Below are positions 25,600 to 64,000 of a stretch of DNA of 64,000 bases, piece after piece; the stretch's first letter is position 1, and each line of letters starts with the position of its first letter. The stretch comes from Euglena gracilis. Taxonomy: Eukaryota; Euglenida; Euglenophyceae; Euglenales. The stretch lies in NCBI GenBank assembly GCA_039621445.1, contig CP154957.1:11365845-11429844 (forward strand), written 5' to 3'. A program made the translations under genes and the position numbers. The notes under the pieces were generated by a model. The model worked only from the letters and a program-made list of their open reading frames with translations, was not told the DNA's origin and made no database searches.

Positions 25600-27000
25600 T
25601 CGTTGCCAGAAGCGATCCATTCAATCCATCCCTTCCATGCCTGAAAGGACGATTATCACACCGCCCTCAATCGGCAGACTTGAACGCGGAAACGTTCTTA
25701 GGTCGCCTTTCTCATCGCCATTTGTGTCTGTGCGCAACGTATGTTCGCACGCGTATGCGGTTGTTTGGGTGTGAGAAACGACAGGAAGTAAGGAGGTGCG
25801 GACGGCCAGGGGCATACATTGCGCTCCCGGAGGCTTCGAGCTGTGCCGCGGGGCCCCAGAGGGAGCAAAGGACCCCTGCAGGAGCAGGAGGTTCGCCCTG
25901 CACATAAACCCCATCAGAGACGCAGACCAGCTCCCTCCGGGAGAGGTGTGTTCTTCTCTAAAAAAAATAAACAGAACTCCAAAATTAGCCACTTCGAAAG
26001 GTCTGCCACCATGCCCGGGAATTCTCTGGAAACAAACGCGACAAGGGAAAGAATCGGCACTGGGAACAAATTCAGGAGCCCTGCCCCAAGGGGCATCAGA
26101 ACCCAAATTCAATCAAATCACTCTTCCAAAACCAGTCCTCCCCCTGCCTCCGCAGAGGTTTGCAAATGGTTTGGGAAAAAAACCATGGAGACCAAATATC
26201 TACAAGCTGTTTTCTTCTACGAGCTTTTTCTTCAGTATCTGTGCCGCAAATGGACTGTATACTAATGGAAACTAAAGACCATATTTGTGTCACTGCTCAC
26301 AACACAATAGACACCTCTGAGTTGAATAGCACTGTTGACCAATATACCTTTGGCTTCGTGACATTGAAAACCTTCCAAACAAAACAAGCAATTCCCATAG
26401 AACTCAAACTTGAATTTCCCTCTGTTCCTCACAAAGAACCTCAGGAAGCGGGACGGTGGCGTCTCGGATTGAACGGTCACCTCCACCTTGCAGCCAGTCA
26501 AAGACAAAGAATGTGGGCAGACCGGCGGAAAAATGGCGGACATGTGATGGTAACCCCCCCCCCCCCCGAGTCCGGGTGGACCCAGAACTTGGGCGTGCCC
26601 CCACCGCCAGATCCAAGCTATAATACGGTTGGGACTCTCTCACCCGTAAAAGACCACGCACACATAAACACGCACACAAGTTCCTTTGGGGCAGGGAGGC
26701 TCGGAGGGTTTTGCAGCGTCGATGGGGGAACGTTGGGCGGGCCAGGGGGCAGGTCGGATCAGGGGTGCATGCGACGGGACGGGCGTACAGTACAACGGGG
26801 GCAAACCGTGGGGCAGAGACGGACACCGCTGGGGTGGGGGGTGAATTGTCACTCCAAGCCACTTGAATCCACAGCTCGGTCCCTGGGATGCACGTTCTGC
26901 CATTCGCTGCTCATACCGACACAGTATGCATGAGGGAGTTTTTCGGACACCCCCCCCCCACTCACCACCCATAGGGTCATGCTTGTGCTTACCCCCCCCC
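25600..27000. other. Region without a confident gene
   Basis: A GC-rich island at 25790-25910 is open on the minus strand and could be an exon, but no splice pair or motif settles it. The rest is mixed sequence with C-runs at 26552-26568 and 26950-26960. Confidence 0.35.
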
Positions 27001-27180
27001 CCCTAGTCGTACGACCACCCCCCGGTCACAGGTTGCAGGTCATGGGGGTGTTATGACCACCCCCCCGGTCACAGGTTGCAGGTTGCGAGAAATTTAACAC
27101 CACCTTACCTATGACCGCCCCCTCATTTACGACCACCCCCCGGTCACAGGTTGCAGGAACCCGGTCATACGACAAGGGGG
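27001..27180 (+). mobile_element. Family 3 element, copy 1 (CCCTAGTCGTACGACC ends)
   Basis: It begins CCCTAGTCGTACGACC and ends near CCGGTCATACGACAAGGG. It contains three copies of GGTCACAGGTTGCAGG and the block AACACCACCTTACCTATGAC. The same sequence is found in inverted orientation at 53708-53985. Confidence 0.8.
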
Positions 27181-27480
27181 GGGTACCAACCAGGGGGGGA
27201 GGGGGGGGTGGGTGCTATAGGGTGCCTGCCCCTAGCAGGGACCCCACCCGGGGGGGATAGGGGTCCGGGGGGGGGGACCCAGAAAATTTTCATTGAAAAT
27301 GGCCTTTTCTGGGCCCCCGGCGCCTTCGGCGCCGGGGTCGGAGGGGGGTGCCTGCTAGGGGCAGGCACCCCCCCAAAACCCTACCCCCTGGGGGGGGGTC
27401 GGATCGGGTGCTATGGGGTGCCTGCCCCTAGCACCCCCCCCCCCCGGGGTAGGCACCCGACTAAGCACAAGCCTGCATAG
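27181..27480. mobile_element. G/C-arm hairpin element
   Basis: G-runs, the repeated phrase GGTGCCTGCCCCTAGCA, and a central CCGGCGCCTTCGGCGCCGG hairpin with a UUCG-type loop. The layout is like the other MITE-like elements; termini are not defined. Confidence 0.5.
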
Positions 27481-28014
27481 GGTTGCAGGGATTCCCATAC
27501 AGCCCCCCCCCCCCCCCCGGCGACCTCCACTGTTCGTCTGAGATTTTTGTTCGAGACAGAACTGTTGAAACCGCCACGTTGGGGAGGATGCATTGGATGT
27601 CAACAATGGAGCAACGATGATCCCGTCGTAGGGGGTTCTGAGGGTCACTCACTGGCAGCAAACACGCAGACCTGTTTGTTTCGTCAGATGAACTCCACAA
27701 AAGGCTCTCTGCTACCCCCCCCTCGAGAAGTTGTCACCTGACGCGTTCGTTGGTGCAAGCTTTTGCGACAACCTCTCAGGGAGGCCGAGCGAGTTATGAA
27801 CTCTCAAAAATGACAAATATGGACCCACAGTGACAACATCCTGGGGGGGGGGTTGATGAAAAACATGCGCATGGGAGAGATTTCATGCGGCTGGGAAGCA
27901 AATGCAAGGGACCAAGCTGCGGAGGCGGGGTAATGAGAACCGCAGGGGAGAGGGTGGGGCAGTGGGAAGGAGGGAGTGAGCAGACAACGCAGGCGATGGC
28001 TCTCGGAGACTCAC

Positions 28015-28090
28015 CACGCCAGCTACGGCGGGTGCGCCAAAGTGGAAGGCCGGAACCTTGTGGCAGCTCCGCGAAAAAGACGGGGTCACT
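28015..28090 (-). CDS. Exon-like GC-rich island
   Basis: A minus-strand open stretch (one frame: CHKVPAFHFGAPAVAGV) ends at a good GTGAGT donor (before 28014) with ATTGGAG as possible acceptor. No family was recognised. It could be a 5' exon of the acetyltransferase gene or of another gene. Confidence 0.3.
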
Positions 28091-29646
28091 CCAATGGGGC
28101 TGTTTTTTTATAAAAAAAAGTACATAGAATGATACACACCCCCACCCAGCTTCTTTTTTGCCAACCCTGGGGGGAAGGAGTGCCTTGTGCCGACAGTGCC
28201 TGAGTACAGCGGTTCCCTATCAAAGCAAGGCAGAAATTCAAACGCAAAATAAACAAAACGTCGTTGTATGGGCAATGAGGAATGGGAATGGGAATGACAA
28301 ACATTTTTTTTATAGGAAATTTGGCTTCACAATGCAAACAAAATTCCTGACCCAGCCCAACTGCAATGTAGTCTATGATATCTATATGTATGTATGTGTG
28401 TGCGCCTTATATGTATACGCCGTGGCCAACCCGGTGTCAAATTTAGTGTCCCCCCCATACTAAACTAAACACGTGCCATAATTCCAAAAATACACATAAT
28501 GTATGACATATACAATATGATATTGATAATATGTGATCAGGAGTGGGGTGTGTCCAGAGACCACCAACCTATGACTGACCCACTCAGTCACACAGATGTG
28601 TTTAGGACCCGTGTTGGACTGCTGTTTTACCTCGGTGGGTTGCAGACTTTCATTTAGTGCTCCGTGGCGAAGTCTGCCGCGGCGCAAAAATTTTTCCGCG
28701 GCGCACGTGGCACACAATCAAAATTTTGCTGCAGCACACCCGCGGTGCACCTGAAACGCTGCCATGGCGCAACGATAACGCACCCGCGGCGCACCAATGA
28801 CGTTCCCGCAGCACATGCTTTTTTTGTCGCGGCATGGGAAAGCAAAGGCGCCCACACCCGGACAGGGGATAATTGGGATGGCTATACCGCGGCGCATGCG
28901 GCGCACAGAAAGAAATGTTCCACGGCACACGTGGTCACAAAAATTTCCAGCGCCGCGGCGCACACCAGCAGGGGGGGGGCAAATCCTTAAGCAGATACTT
29001 TCTTACTCCAATTTGGTGTTTTTTTCCATACCCCTCTTTATTTAAAAAAAACTGGTTTAGGTTAATTATTTTTTGGTAGTTGTCATGCTGAAACCAAATT
29101 TTCTAGCCCAGCAACCCACCAAACTTTCATTCAGTGCGCCGAAAAATTTTCTGTGGTGGTTAGGGCGATGCAAACTGGAGCTGTTACACAGAGCGGGCAC
29201 TAGCGGTGGACGTCCGGTGCTAACGGGGTGGGTGGTCAACAGGCACACGACCATCCCCGGGAGAGCGAATCAGGGAAAAACTGCCGAAGAACACCGCGGA
29301 AATGGCCTGTGACTTGGACGATACCTTGTGATCAGCATTGCTTCCGAGGAAAACGTGACTGTTCCGATCGGTGGTCCAGGTGCCTGGGTGCCGTAGGGCA
29401 TTGCAGGTGGCCGCTTGAGGGGGGTCGGAGCTGTGTGTCCCAAGGGGTTAGGGCCTGTTGATAAATGTGTTCTGTGGGATTGGGGAAAAGACAGGCTCAG
29501 ATGGGGGCACCGCCAGCACGTAATACAAACCCTTCAGCAGCTTAGAGAACAAATGCAAAAGAAGGGGGGTACCGCAGCTGTAATGAATAAATATGAATAC
29601 CGTAGCGAATATAAATGCAGTAAATAAATATGAATAAATGTAATAC

Positions 29647-29742
29647 CGGTGCAGCCTGTGCCGTCGCGCCAATCCTCCGTGCACTGCATCTGCACGGCTG
29701 AGTGGCTTGCAAGGCCAACCAACGCGGTGAGCGCGCCACCCA
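29647..29742 (-). CDS. Exon-like GC-rich island
   Basis: A 96-nt stretch lies between GGCACAG and CACCG|GTATTA. The frame with the best G/C third-position bias reads GGALTALVGLASHSAVQ then MQCTEDWRDGTGCT. No family was recognised. It may be an upstream exon of the acetyltransferase gene. Confidence 0.35.
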
Positions 29743-29989
29743 CTGTGCCGGCGGTGAGGGGGAAAAGAGGCGAGGGAAAGAGGTCAGGGCCGGCGGTGTA
29801 AACGGGGCCCCCCTCGCCGGCTCCGCATGCCGCAGAGGCCCTCCACCACACCTCAACATCCTGCCCCCCCCCCCCCAACAACACCACCCTCCGGGCCCTT
29901 TTTTAACAGCTCCGGGGGGACCTTAAGGACTTTTGGACCCCAGCCTGGCCGACCCAGGCAATCTTTCCTTGAAACTGGCATTTTCGTCG

Positions 29990-30245
29990 GCAGGGGGGGG
30001 ATACAACACACCTAACCCCCCCAAATAACCTGGCGGGGGGGGGGCAGGGCCAAAGGTTGGTTCCAATAACCTGGCACCCCGCCAGGTTATTTGGGCCCTT
30101 TTTTCAGCGCCATAAAGGAATTTTGCCTAAGAAGGGGGGTGCCAAGTTACTGGAACCATCTTTTTTGCCCCTCCCCCGCCAGGTTATTCGGCCCCCGCCA
30201 GTAGTCGGGACCCCGCCAGGTTATTTGGGGGGTTTGCACAAAAAA
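29990..30245. repeat. CCGCCAGGTTATTTGG repeats
   Basis: Five copies of the CCGCCAGGTTAT motif or its complement, some back to back (AATAACCTGGCACCCCGCC), amid G/C runs. Probably a degenerate element. Confidence 0.6.
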
Positions 30246-30289
30246 CTGACCCACCAGGAAAAATGATTTCCCCCCTGCCTGCCCATGGT

Positions 30290-31300
30290 ACCCAGCCCCC
30301 ACAATGGGGGCGGGGGCAATCAGGCTGTTTTTTTTACCAACCCTGAGGGGGGGGGGAGGGGGGTCCGGAGTGCCTGTGAGTGCCTGCCCAGGCAGGCACT
30401 ACCCCCCGGGGGGGGGGTTGGATTTCGGCCTGTGCCCAGGCACATTCCTTTGAAAATAGGCCATTTTTGGTTGTGCTAGGGCACTTTTGGCCATGTTCCC
30501 TACCCCCCCCCCCCCGGGTCGGATCGGGAGTGCCTTGGAGTGCCTGCCCAGGCAGGCACCCCCCCCCCCCCCCGGGGTGGGGTCGGCACCCAACTAAAAT
30601 ACAGCCTGGGGGCAATCTGCCTGAAAATAAAGCCTAACATTTGGGGGCTTTAAACAAAAAAAACTTTAATCTCTTTTTTTTTCTTCATCAGGGGGTGTAA
30701 TGCACCGTTCTTTGTTAATCAGCCCAAGGGGGGGGGGGTTAATGGGGTGTGATAAATGCTGGGGGTTGATCTCCCAAAACATAAGCTCTCCTTGGGATTT
30801 CAGACAACTCACCCCCAAAAATCTTGTTTTTCTGCGGAGAGGTTATGAGTGTGTTGCACGTTTTATTTGAAAGAATCTCTTTGGGGAATGCCCAAGACTG
30901 TGAGGAAATTCCTGGGCACCCCCCCCCCCCCAGGATGGGGGTGTGGACTCCCCATCATGGCACTGCGCAACAGACGTCGCAGGGAGACTGAATCTGTCAA
31001 ACCTGGGGGGGGGAGAGAACCTTTGGAAACTCTCTTTCTTTCACAATGTTTTCATCGCATCGTATTTTCATCCAGTTGAACAGACTGAATTCGACCAGTC
31101 ACCCTGGGGAAGGGAATCTCTGAGAATTTGTCCACCAAAGCAGAGACCCCCAGGTTGTGTGGTCGTTTTGTGCAAAAAAAAATGGTTTCAAAGAAAATGC
31201 CAGTTTGGGCATCCTGGAAGGCGGCAAAAAAAAGTTCGAGCTCAGAGCCCAAGGGAAAGGCGACTGGAAATAGGTCGTTTTGGGAAACGTTGGCAGTTTG
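30290..31300. other. G/C-run elements and unassigned sequence
   Basis: Repeated GAGTGCCTGCCCAGGCAGGCAC palindromes near 30375 and 30537, with long G and C homopolymers, suggest one or two MITE-like copies. From 30650 to 31300 I see nothing to name. Confidence 0.45.
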
Positions 31301-31539
31301 AGGGGGGTGGGGGGTGCCAGGTGTCGGCCTCGCCTTACAATTCAGCCTGGTGTGATTGACCTTCCAGGATTGGATATGGGGAGGGGGGGGGCGGAGGATC
31401 AAGGACGTTGGAAACCCCGTGAACTCCTGTTTCTCCAGGCGTCCATTTCAGCAACGAGCCTAAGGGAGCAACACAGCCAAAGGCAGGTTTCAGGCTTGAT
31501 AACCATACGATGCGCGCTGTACCCATTTGGCGCGACCTG

Positions 31540-31700
31540 AGCAGGTGAGGGGGCGGGGAAGTCGCCGCCCGTCCAGGGAGCCCAAACATGAGACGGCGGA
31601 GGCGGACGTCTCAGAAGGGTCAACCCTGGCAGAATCGGCGGGTGCGGGGGGCCGCCGTACAGCGCGAGGCCTGCACACACCGTTGCGCCCCGACCCCTCA
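31540..31700 (-). other. Exon-like GC-rich island
   Basis: Open in minus frames, Pro-rich (for example APSPAQVAPNGYSAHRM). No splice pair or homology recognised. Confidence 0.2.
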
Positions 31701-32833
31701 CCCTGGCTACCTTTCCATCGTGGAAAGGCAATCAGTCCCTTTTTGGTACCAACCCCCCCCCCCCGCCCTGGAAAACTGTCACCTGACAGGTGGCCGGTAC
31801 CGGGGACCCTGAGAACTTCCTATGCTGACGGGCCGGAAACGGGGACTCTGACAGTTTCCTGGGCGGGACCCTGACAGGTTCTTGGGCATGACCGTTTGGG
31901 TGGGGGGGGTATCCAGTCCGCCGCTCCCGACTGACTTTAGGGGAGAGGCTCGGTGTGGGGTATCCAGCCACCCACAGCAGGGGGGCTCGGAGAGTCAGCA
32001 CCAATGGTGTTGAATTTTTTCCAAAACTTTCTGGCGCTGGATGGGCCACTTTATGACGCCTTTATGAATGTGTGGTGGGGCGACGGCGTAAACAAACAAC
32101 CCCAAAAACCACGGGGCCACAAGGCACCCAGTGCTGGGGGGTTGTTGGCCTTTGGCACTCCCTGCAGTAATTAATCGTTTAAGGCTGTAAAAGACATAAA
32201 AAGCCTTTAAAAACCTTAAAAATCAATTCAACAAAAATCCTTTCTTCAAGTGAGCAAAAAAAATGAAGTCTCAAAATCCTGACAAAAACTAGCCAAATCC
32301 AGGAAAAAATCATTGGAAAATAGAATTTCAGAAAATAAACTTTTAAAATCCTTGAAAACTGCCTTAAAACCCTTAAAAATCTGGAATTCTGTTTTGAAAA
32401 TGATCACCTCATCCTTACTCCCCCCAGCAGCTTCAATTACTGTGCAAGCCAAAAACCATCACGCTATTCATATTTGGAGAATAGAATCCGAAGAATGCAA
32501 ATTGCACGATTTTGATTCCCGTGTGGGGGATTCGGGGCTGGAGAGTGGATGGGGGGGAAACAACCCATTTGTGCTTCTGGCGCATTCGGTGCCGAAATGC
32601 CAGGCGGGCAATTCCGGCCAGGAACCCGGGGGAGGGTTAGGGTTCGGGTGTCCTGTGCCCCCAGGAGCCAACCCTCCCTTCTTCTTTTAAGGGTTGGCGC
32701 TTCATCTGCTCCTAGTCTGTTGTGTGGAATGCAGAGGGGTCGACCCCCGCCTCTCGCACCAGTCTCGCTTGTCCATCGCTTCCATTGCTGCAGAGCTCCC
32801 TATTACCCTAATTACCCAAAGACCTGGGTGCTA

Positions 32834-32859
32834 CTATTAACATTATTAACATTATTATT

Positions 32860-32917
<58 letters not shown>

Positions 32918-33062
32918 GCATCATCATCATTATTATTGTTGTTGTTGTTGTTATTGTTGTTGTTGTTGTTATTATGTTGTTACATGATCATGTAATAACA
33001 TTATTATAATAATTATAATAATTATTATAACATTATCATAATAATTAGTATAATTATTAGAA
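32834..33062. repeat. (ATC)n/(GTT)n and AT-rich microsatellite
   Basis: ATC trinucleotides at 32858-32930, GTT/ATT trinucleotides to 32980, then palindromic ATAATTATTATAA sequence. Confidence 0.95.
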
Positions 33063-34600
33063 TGGGAAGGGGTCGCATCATGAGCATTGGGGGTGGGGGT
33101 GGGAGTGGGCGGTTTCGGAAATAATTTCGGAATTTTTCTGGTGTTGTGGTGAACCCCCCCACATTTACACTGGGTCAGTATGTCACTTTCACATTCTTGA
33201 AATGGGTCAAGCTACTCGAGCGGGGGGTGACGCATCCTCTCCCTCGCTTCGTCGTCCACCCCCAATAAACAACAATCCATCTACTCACATTTCTCCAAAA
33301 AAGAGATGCTGGGGTGAGCCTGAGTGGGTTTTCGTGTTAACTGCGAACTCCTTTGCTTTGTTGTGCTTTACCTTGGTGTGCACCGGATGCGAGGGATGGG
33401 GTCGGTGTAAACAGTTTTATTCTCCAGGGGTCGGTATAAATGGATTTCTTCAGTTTTCTGGGGGGGGGATCGGTATAAATAGGGGGAGTCGGTACAAACG
33501 GGGGGGGGGTCGGTTAAATTGGGAAGAGGGTTTATTGTTTTTCGAGCCCCCCCCCCCGAGAGGTCCCACAGGGTAGCTCAATGCATCCAAATCAGACCCA
33601 AAGTGGTATAAAAATGGTCCGGGTTGCGCGAAAGCTTGATGTATTTTGTCGATATGGATGGCTCTGAGAGATTTTCTCACATGTTGGGGCGTCCAGTACT
33701 TAGACATCCGGTATGGGCGGTGTGGTGCCTGAGTTTTTGGTGGCTTGGCATGCACATCCACACCCGACCTTCAGGCCAGCCTTGCCCCCCACACGCCGGA
33801 CCTGGCGGGCACGCTGGCAAGCCGACACGCCTGTGTCGGTGCAACGGCCCGCCTGAATGGCGAGGGGGTGGAAAAGGTCAGTGGTCCGGGGCACGCAAAG
33901 GGAACCTCAAAAAAATGGGCGAAGTCCGCCGTAGGGTTTGCTGATAGGCAAGGGTGACAGCAGGACACTGTATGCTGGACTGAGAACACACGCGCGCGCT
34001 CACGCACACACGCACGCACACGTACGCACCCCCCCCAGATAGGAGGTAAAGGCATGATCCAGCAGAAAATTTCGTCAGAAAAACTGCTCGAAACAAGGTT
34101 GTTTAGGGGGCCTGTGAACGTGCATGTATGTGTGTGACGACACCCATTTCAATATCTGGGGGTGCCGGACCCACCCGCCCCAGCCAGACGATGTAAAAAA
34201 AGAAGCCTGGAGGAAGCCAGGGTGGAAACCAGGGTGGAGGGGGAAAAAATAATGTTGGGGAAAAAAAAAAGGACAAACTGTAACCACGGAAAAATCCAAA
34301 TTGTTGGCGAAAAAAAAGGACAAAACCTTCAAAAAAAAAAATGGTTTGCCTCTTGCGAAAAATAGGTGGGCAGGTTTTTCAGAAGATGCCGCCCCAAACA
34401 ACAAAAATAAAAAAAAAAAAAAAAAAAAACTCACAAGAACAACACAATTGAGCCACAAACAAACAGCCCGAAAAATGCACACAGACTGGACTATTAAGCT
34501 CAACGCAAGCCGGCACAATGACAAAACATTCGTTGAGCCGCATGCGTATGCACCCAAACATGCACGCGCCAACCCACAATGTCCAGGGCCGGGCAGCGGG

Positions 34601-60794
<26,194 letters not shown>

Positions 60795-60915
60795 GGTGCC
60801 TGCAGGCTTTGTTGAACAACCCCAGGGGGTGCCTGGTGATCTGCCCACAGCAGGCACTCCGGGGGGGGTTAGCAACTTTTTCCTTGGCAATGGCCATTTT
60901 GGGTCCCCCAGCGCC

Positions 60916-61025
60916 GGTGTGTGTGTGTGTGTGTGTATGTGGGTGGGTGTGGGTGTGGGTGGGTGGGTGTGTGTGTGGGTGGGTGGGTGGGTGTGGGTGT
61001 GGGTGGCTGGGTTTGTGTGTGTATT
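60916..61025. repeat. GT/GGGT microsatellite
   Basis: Mixed GT and GGGTGGGT units, about 120 bases upstream of the phosphatase start codon. Confidence 0.93.
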
Positions 61026-61029
61026 CGCA

Positions 61030-63400
61030 CCACCCACACAAACCCGCCCCCTCCCTCCCAGCGGGATCAATAGTGCCCAACCCCCTTGCCGGCCCTTAGA
61101 ACCCCACCCCCCAAGTGAAAGCAAGCAAAAGAAGCCCCTGGGTACCTCTGGTCCCTCCACCAGCAGGGGGAAAAAACAAGAGTCTCTTGTCACAGACCTG
61201 TCGGCCTTGACGGGTGACACCACAGCAGAGCAATGCAGCTGTCCACCAGCCAACAACTAGGCTCCACCAACCCTGGGGGGGGGGGTGCCGTGCCTGCCCA
61301 CAACAGGCACAGCACCGGGGCTCGGTTTTGGGCCCAAGGTGTCGGTGTGTTAGTTGACCAAAATGCCGGCAAAGCTAAATTTGCCTTGAAAATGGCCTTT
61401 TTCGGTCCCCCAGTGCCTGCGGCGGCGGAGGGTGTTCTGTGGCACTACCCACCCCAAATACCCCCCCCGGGTTCGAAAATGCCCTACCCTCCTGCCTATC
61501 CATGGCACCCCCTGGGTGCGACCTTCCTCAAACAGAACCCTGCCAACAACCCATCCAACGGCCTTTTGAAAACACAGTCTGGTTGGGGTTGCGGGGTGGG
61601 GAGGTGTGGGGTGGGGTGTGGGGTGGACTGGGGGTGCTGGCAGGGCTGGGGGCTTGGGAGCCAGGAGGTGGGGAGGTCGGGGACCCCACCAACGGGAGTG
61701 GGGGGGGCGACCCCTGCCCATAGGCTTTCCGGGAGACAACTTTTCACCAGTGCCCCCCTCCCGGGGGTCCGGTCGCGTGGTCTGGACCCACTTCTGGCGC
61801 CAAGTCTGGTACCACTTTGAGGGCCAACTTCAAAACGGGAAGGAAATTTAGGACTTGATTCGACCGGAATCGAAACAAAATCCAAAGCTCAAACCCTATT
61901 CATGACCATGACATAAACCCTAATCCAAAACCAAACCCTATTCCTTACCCTGGCCCGAAACGTACTCCAACTCACCCACACAAACAGTCTGTTGACCCGG
62001 ATTTCCAATGGAAAGAATATGGTGTGAATGTGATTGACCGGACCGGTACACTTCACCACGACCGCCGGGGGGTAGTGGACCTAGTTGTGGACTCGTGGCG
62101 TAACACTGCTGCAGTCCCATCCAGCCCTGGGTGTTAGGACTGTTAGGCTGAGTGGAGGGGGAGGAGTGCCGGGGTTTGGTGGGAGAGGGGGGGCGGGGCT
62201 TGGCGAGCAACATGGCCGCAGTGGGACGGTTGGGGGAGGCCACATTGGGGATGGGGAAGACAAGGGCAAGCACCCAACTGCACGCACCCCTAGCGAACGA
62301 CTATTTTTTTTAAACACGTTTCAAAAACATACTTCAAAAAAAATTGTTCCCAAATGTTGAAGAGGTTTGCGCATCCCGTTTTGGCCGGCCAATTTCAGGC
62401 CAGGCCAGGCCGGTAACCTTGGCTCTGTATTATTTATTATTATTATTAGGTGTAACTAAGAGTCCTGTCTAAAATCACTGAACTATTTTGTGATTCCCCA
62501 AAACCATCTTGACATTCATGACATGCAACTGTACAACAGCCACATACTGTGCCTGCCGTGCGCGCGTGTGTGTGCAATGGTATGTGCTGGAGTAGCTCCC
62601 CGAAGTAGGAAAAGACGGTGGGCTCGCCCCCAACGGCTCCCCTGGCCCTTGTGCTAACTTTAGCTGGCCTAGAAAACTCAGAAAAACATGAAGCATGCCC
62701 GACCTGGGGAAGCAAAACAAATACAAATGGATCACTGTCAGACTGCAAAATTTGCCTCTTATTCATCGATCTGAAAATTTAGGCACCCCACAAGCGCAGT
62801 TCACTGAGTCCTTGCATTTTCAGTACCACCAATTTCCGGGTTGAGCTCTACCCTAATCGCGCGCTCGGGAATGACCACATTTTTTAGCTGCCTTTTTCAG
62901 CCACATTTTAGCTGCTGACAACCTGAAAACTAACAAATTCTGAGTGCTGTGCCTCGAGCGCAATTCCACAGTCCGACGCGAAATCCAGAAATGTATCGAG
63001 TTGCTTGTATTTTGCACTGGCGGAGGGAAAGGAAACCCTGGCCTCCTTTCATTGGCAGTGGGTGCTTGAATGGGTGGAGGCGGAGTGGTGGCCATTTGAG
63101 GGGCGAAGGTGACGGAGCGATGGGGTGGCGGAGTGGCCGGGGAGATGGTCCGGGGAGAACTTTGGTATGCCGGGGATGGTTCCACGCCCAGTGCAATACC
63201 TGTCCAGGGGGAAGAAACCACCCACGGAAATGACTTTCCCACAAAGCGGCGGAGAGATTAGGGCCCTGTAAGGGGTAAACGTGCAGGCCTTGTCAAAGAA
63301 CAAAAAATACCTGTCAAAAAAACCCAGAACAAATTCTTGGCGCGCGCGTGGTTGAGGTTGACCCCCATTAACTACCCATAGGGTTTCAGCAATTCCCATT
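61030..63400. other. Upstream flank of the phosphatase gene
   Basis: It contains G/C-run elements (61260-61480), GGGGT-rich sequence at 61590-61680, and mixed sequence. No exon was recognised. Any promoter or 5' untranslated exon would be here, but I see no defined motif. Confidence 0.4.
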
Positions 63401-63414
63401 CAACCCTAGGGGGC

Positions 63415-63664
63415 AGGCTTCTTTTTAAGACCCCCGGGGGGGAGGGGGGGGTCCCCCCCACCCACCCAGGGTGGCGCGGGACCCCCCCGGGGGGGGGGGT
63501 GGCGGGGACCCCCCCAAAATCGGGCCCGTTAAAGGCAATTTTCAAGAATTTTCGACACTTCGCGCCAAAAAGGGTTACCCAGCGCCTCTGGCGCGGGACC
63601 CCCCCCCCCGGGGGGTCCGGCCTGGACCCCCCCCCGGGGGATCTTCTGGCTTAAAAAGAAGCCT
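63415..63664. mobile_element. MITE-like element with 15-bp terminal inverted repeats
   Basis: It starts AGGCTTCTTTTTAAG and ends CTTAAAAAGAAGCCT, a perfect 15-bp inverted repeat. G-rich and C-rich arms and GCGCCTCTGGCGC in the middle follow the family 1 plan. No exact flanking duplication was found. Confidence 0.8.
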
Positions 63665-64000
63665 GACGACCCTAGTAGGGAGTCGCCGGACCCCCCCCCG
63701 AGGGCAGGGGGTGGTTGGACTCCCCTCTTCCTCCTCCTGCAAACCAACACTAACTTAATATCCTGCCTTGTGTGTGGAAAGACATTGAAGAAATTGAAGA
63801 AACTTGGGTGGACGGAAAGGTCTAGTAATTGTCCTCTCCTATCAAAAAAAGCATTTGTGTTTGTTTCGGGTGAACAAACATTTCTTGTAGAAGAAGAATG
63901 TTGCTGCACTTGTGCGGTTTCGTTGTTGAATCAATATCACGTTTTGAGAAACCTTGTCGCAATGCCCGAATTGAAATGCACATCATACACGGATCCCTGC

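Overview
The window is nuclear DNA of a eukaryote. Short GC-rich exons on the minus strand are separated by introns of 0.1 to 6 kb, nearly all with GT..AG ends, and the introns are packed with microsatellites, G/C tracts and small terminal-inverted-repeat elements. One gene belongs to the violaxanthin/diadinoxanthin de-epoxidase family, so a photosynthetic eukaryote (an alga) is the best reading. TTAGGG-type telomere-like repeats lie inside an intron. I cannot fix the lineage from sequence alone.

Three multi-exon genes were recognised by reading splice sites and codon phase together, and all three are on the minus strand. (1) About 1.4-7.8 kb: a xanthophyll-cycle de-epoxidase (VDE family), five exons seen, both ends missing. 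(2) About 10.3-24.6 kb: a TIP60/ESA1-type MYST histone acetyltransferase with a chromo-barrel domain, a C2HC zinc finger and the acetyl-CoA domain; at least 14 exons, with the first exon(s) not found. (3) 34.6-60.8 kb: a PPP-family Ser/Thr phosphatase of at least 13 exons spread over 26 kb. It includes a 33-base microexon carrying the RGNHE motif, and it starts at a Kozak-like ATG in a Pro/Ser-rich exon. All catalytic motifs of the PPP family are present.

Between and inside the genes: 24.6-34.6 kb is mostly low-complexity DNA with a few exon-like GC-rich islands. Introns of the phosphatase gene hold an eight-copy ~165-bp tandem array (37.3-38.5 kb), a pair of 300-bp direct repeats (38.8 and 41.3 kb) and an AT-rich island (39.8-41.2 kb). 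The first ~900 bases and 49.7-50.5 kb are two copies of one dispersed repeat. Several small elements share AGGG...CCCT termini, G/C-rich arms, a central short hairpin and 9-10 bp target-site duplications, which looks like a family of non-autonomous Mutator-like elements.

Points of doubt: in the acetyltransferase an in-frame TGA sits directly before the conserved MKN start of the MYST domain, and in the phosphatase codon phase breaks at several junctions. These may be assembly indels, undetected microexons, non-canonical introns or gene decay. The long open frames seen in CA, CATA, GTAT and TA tracts are not genes.
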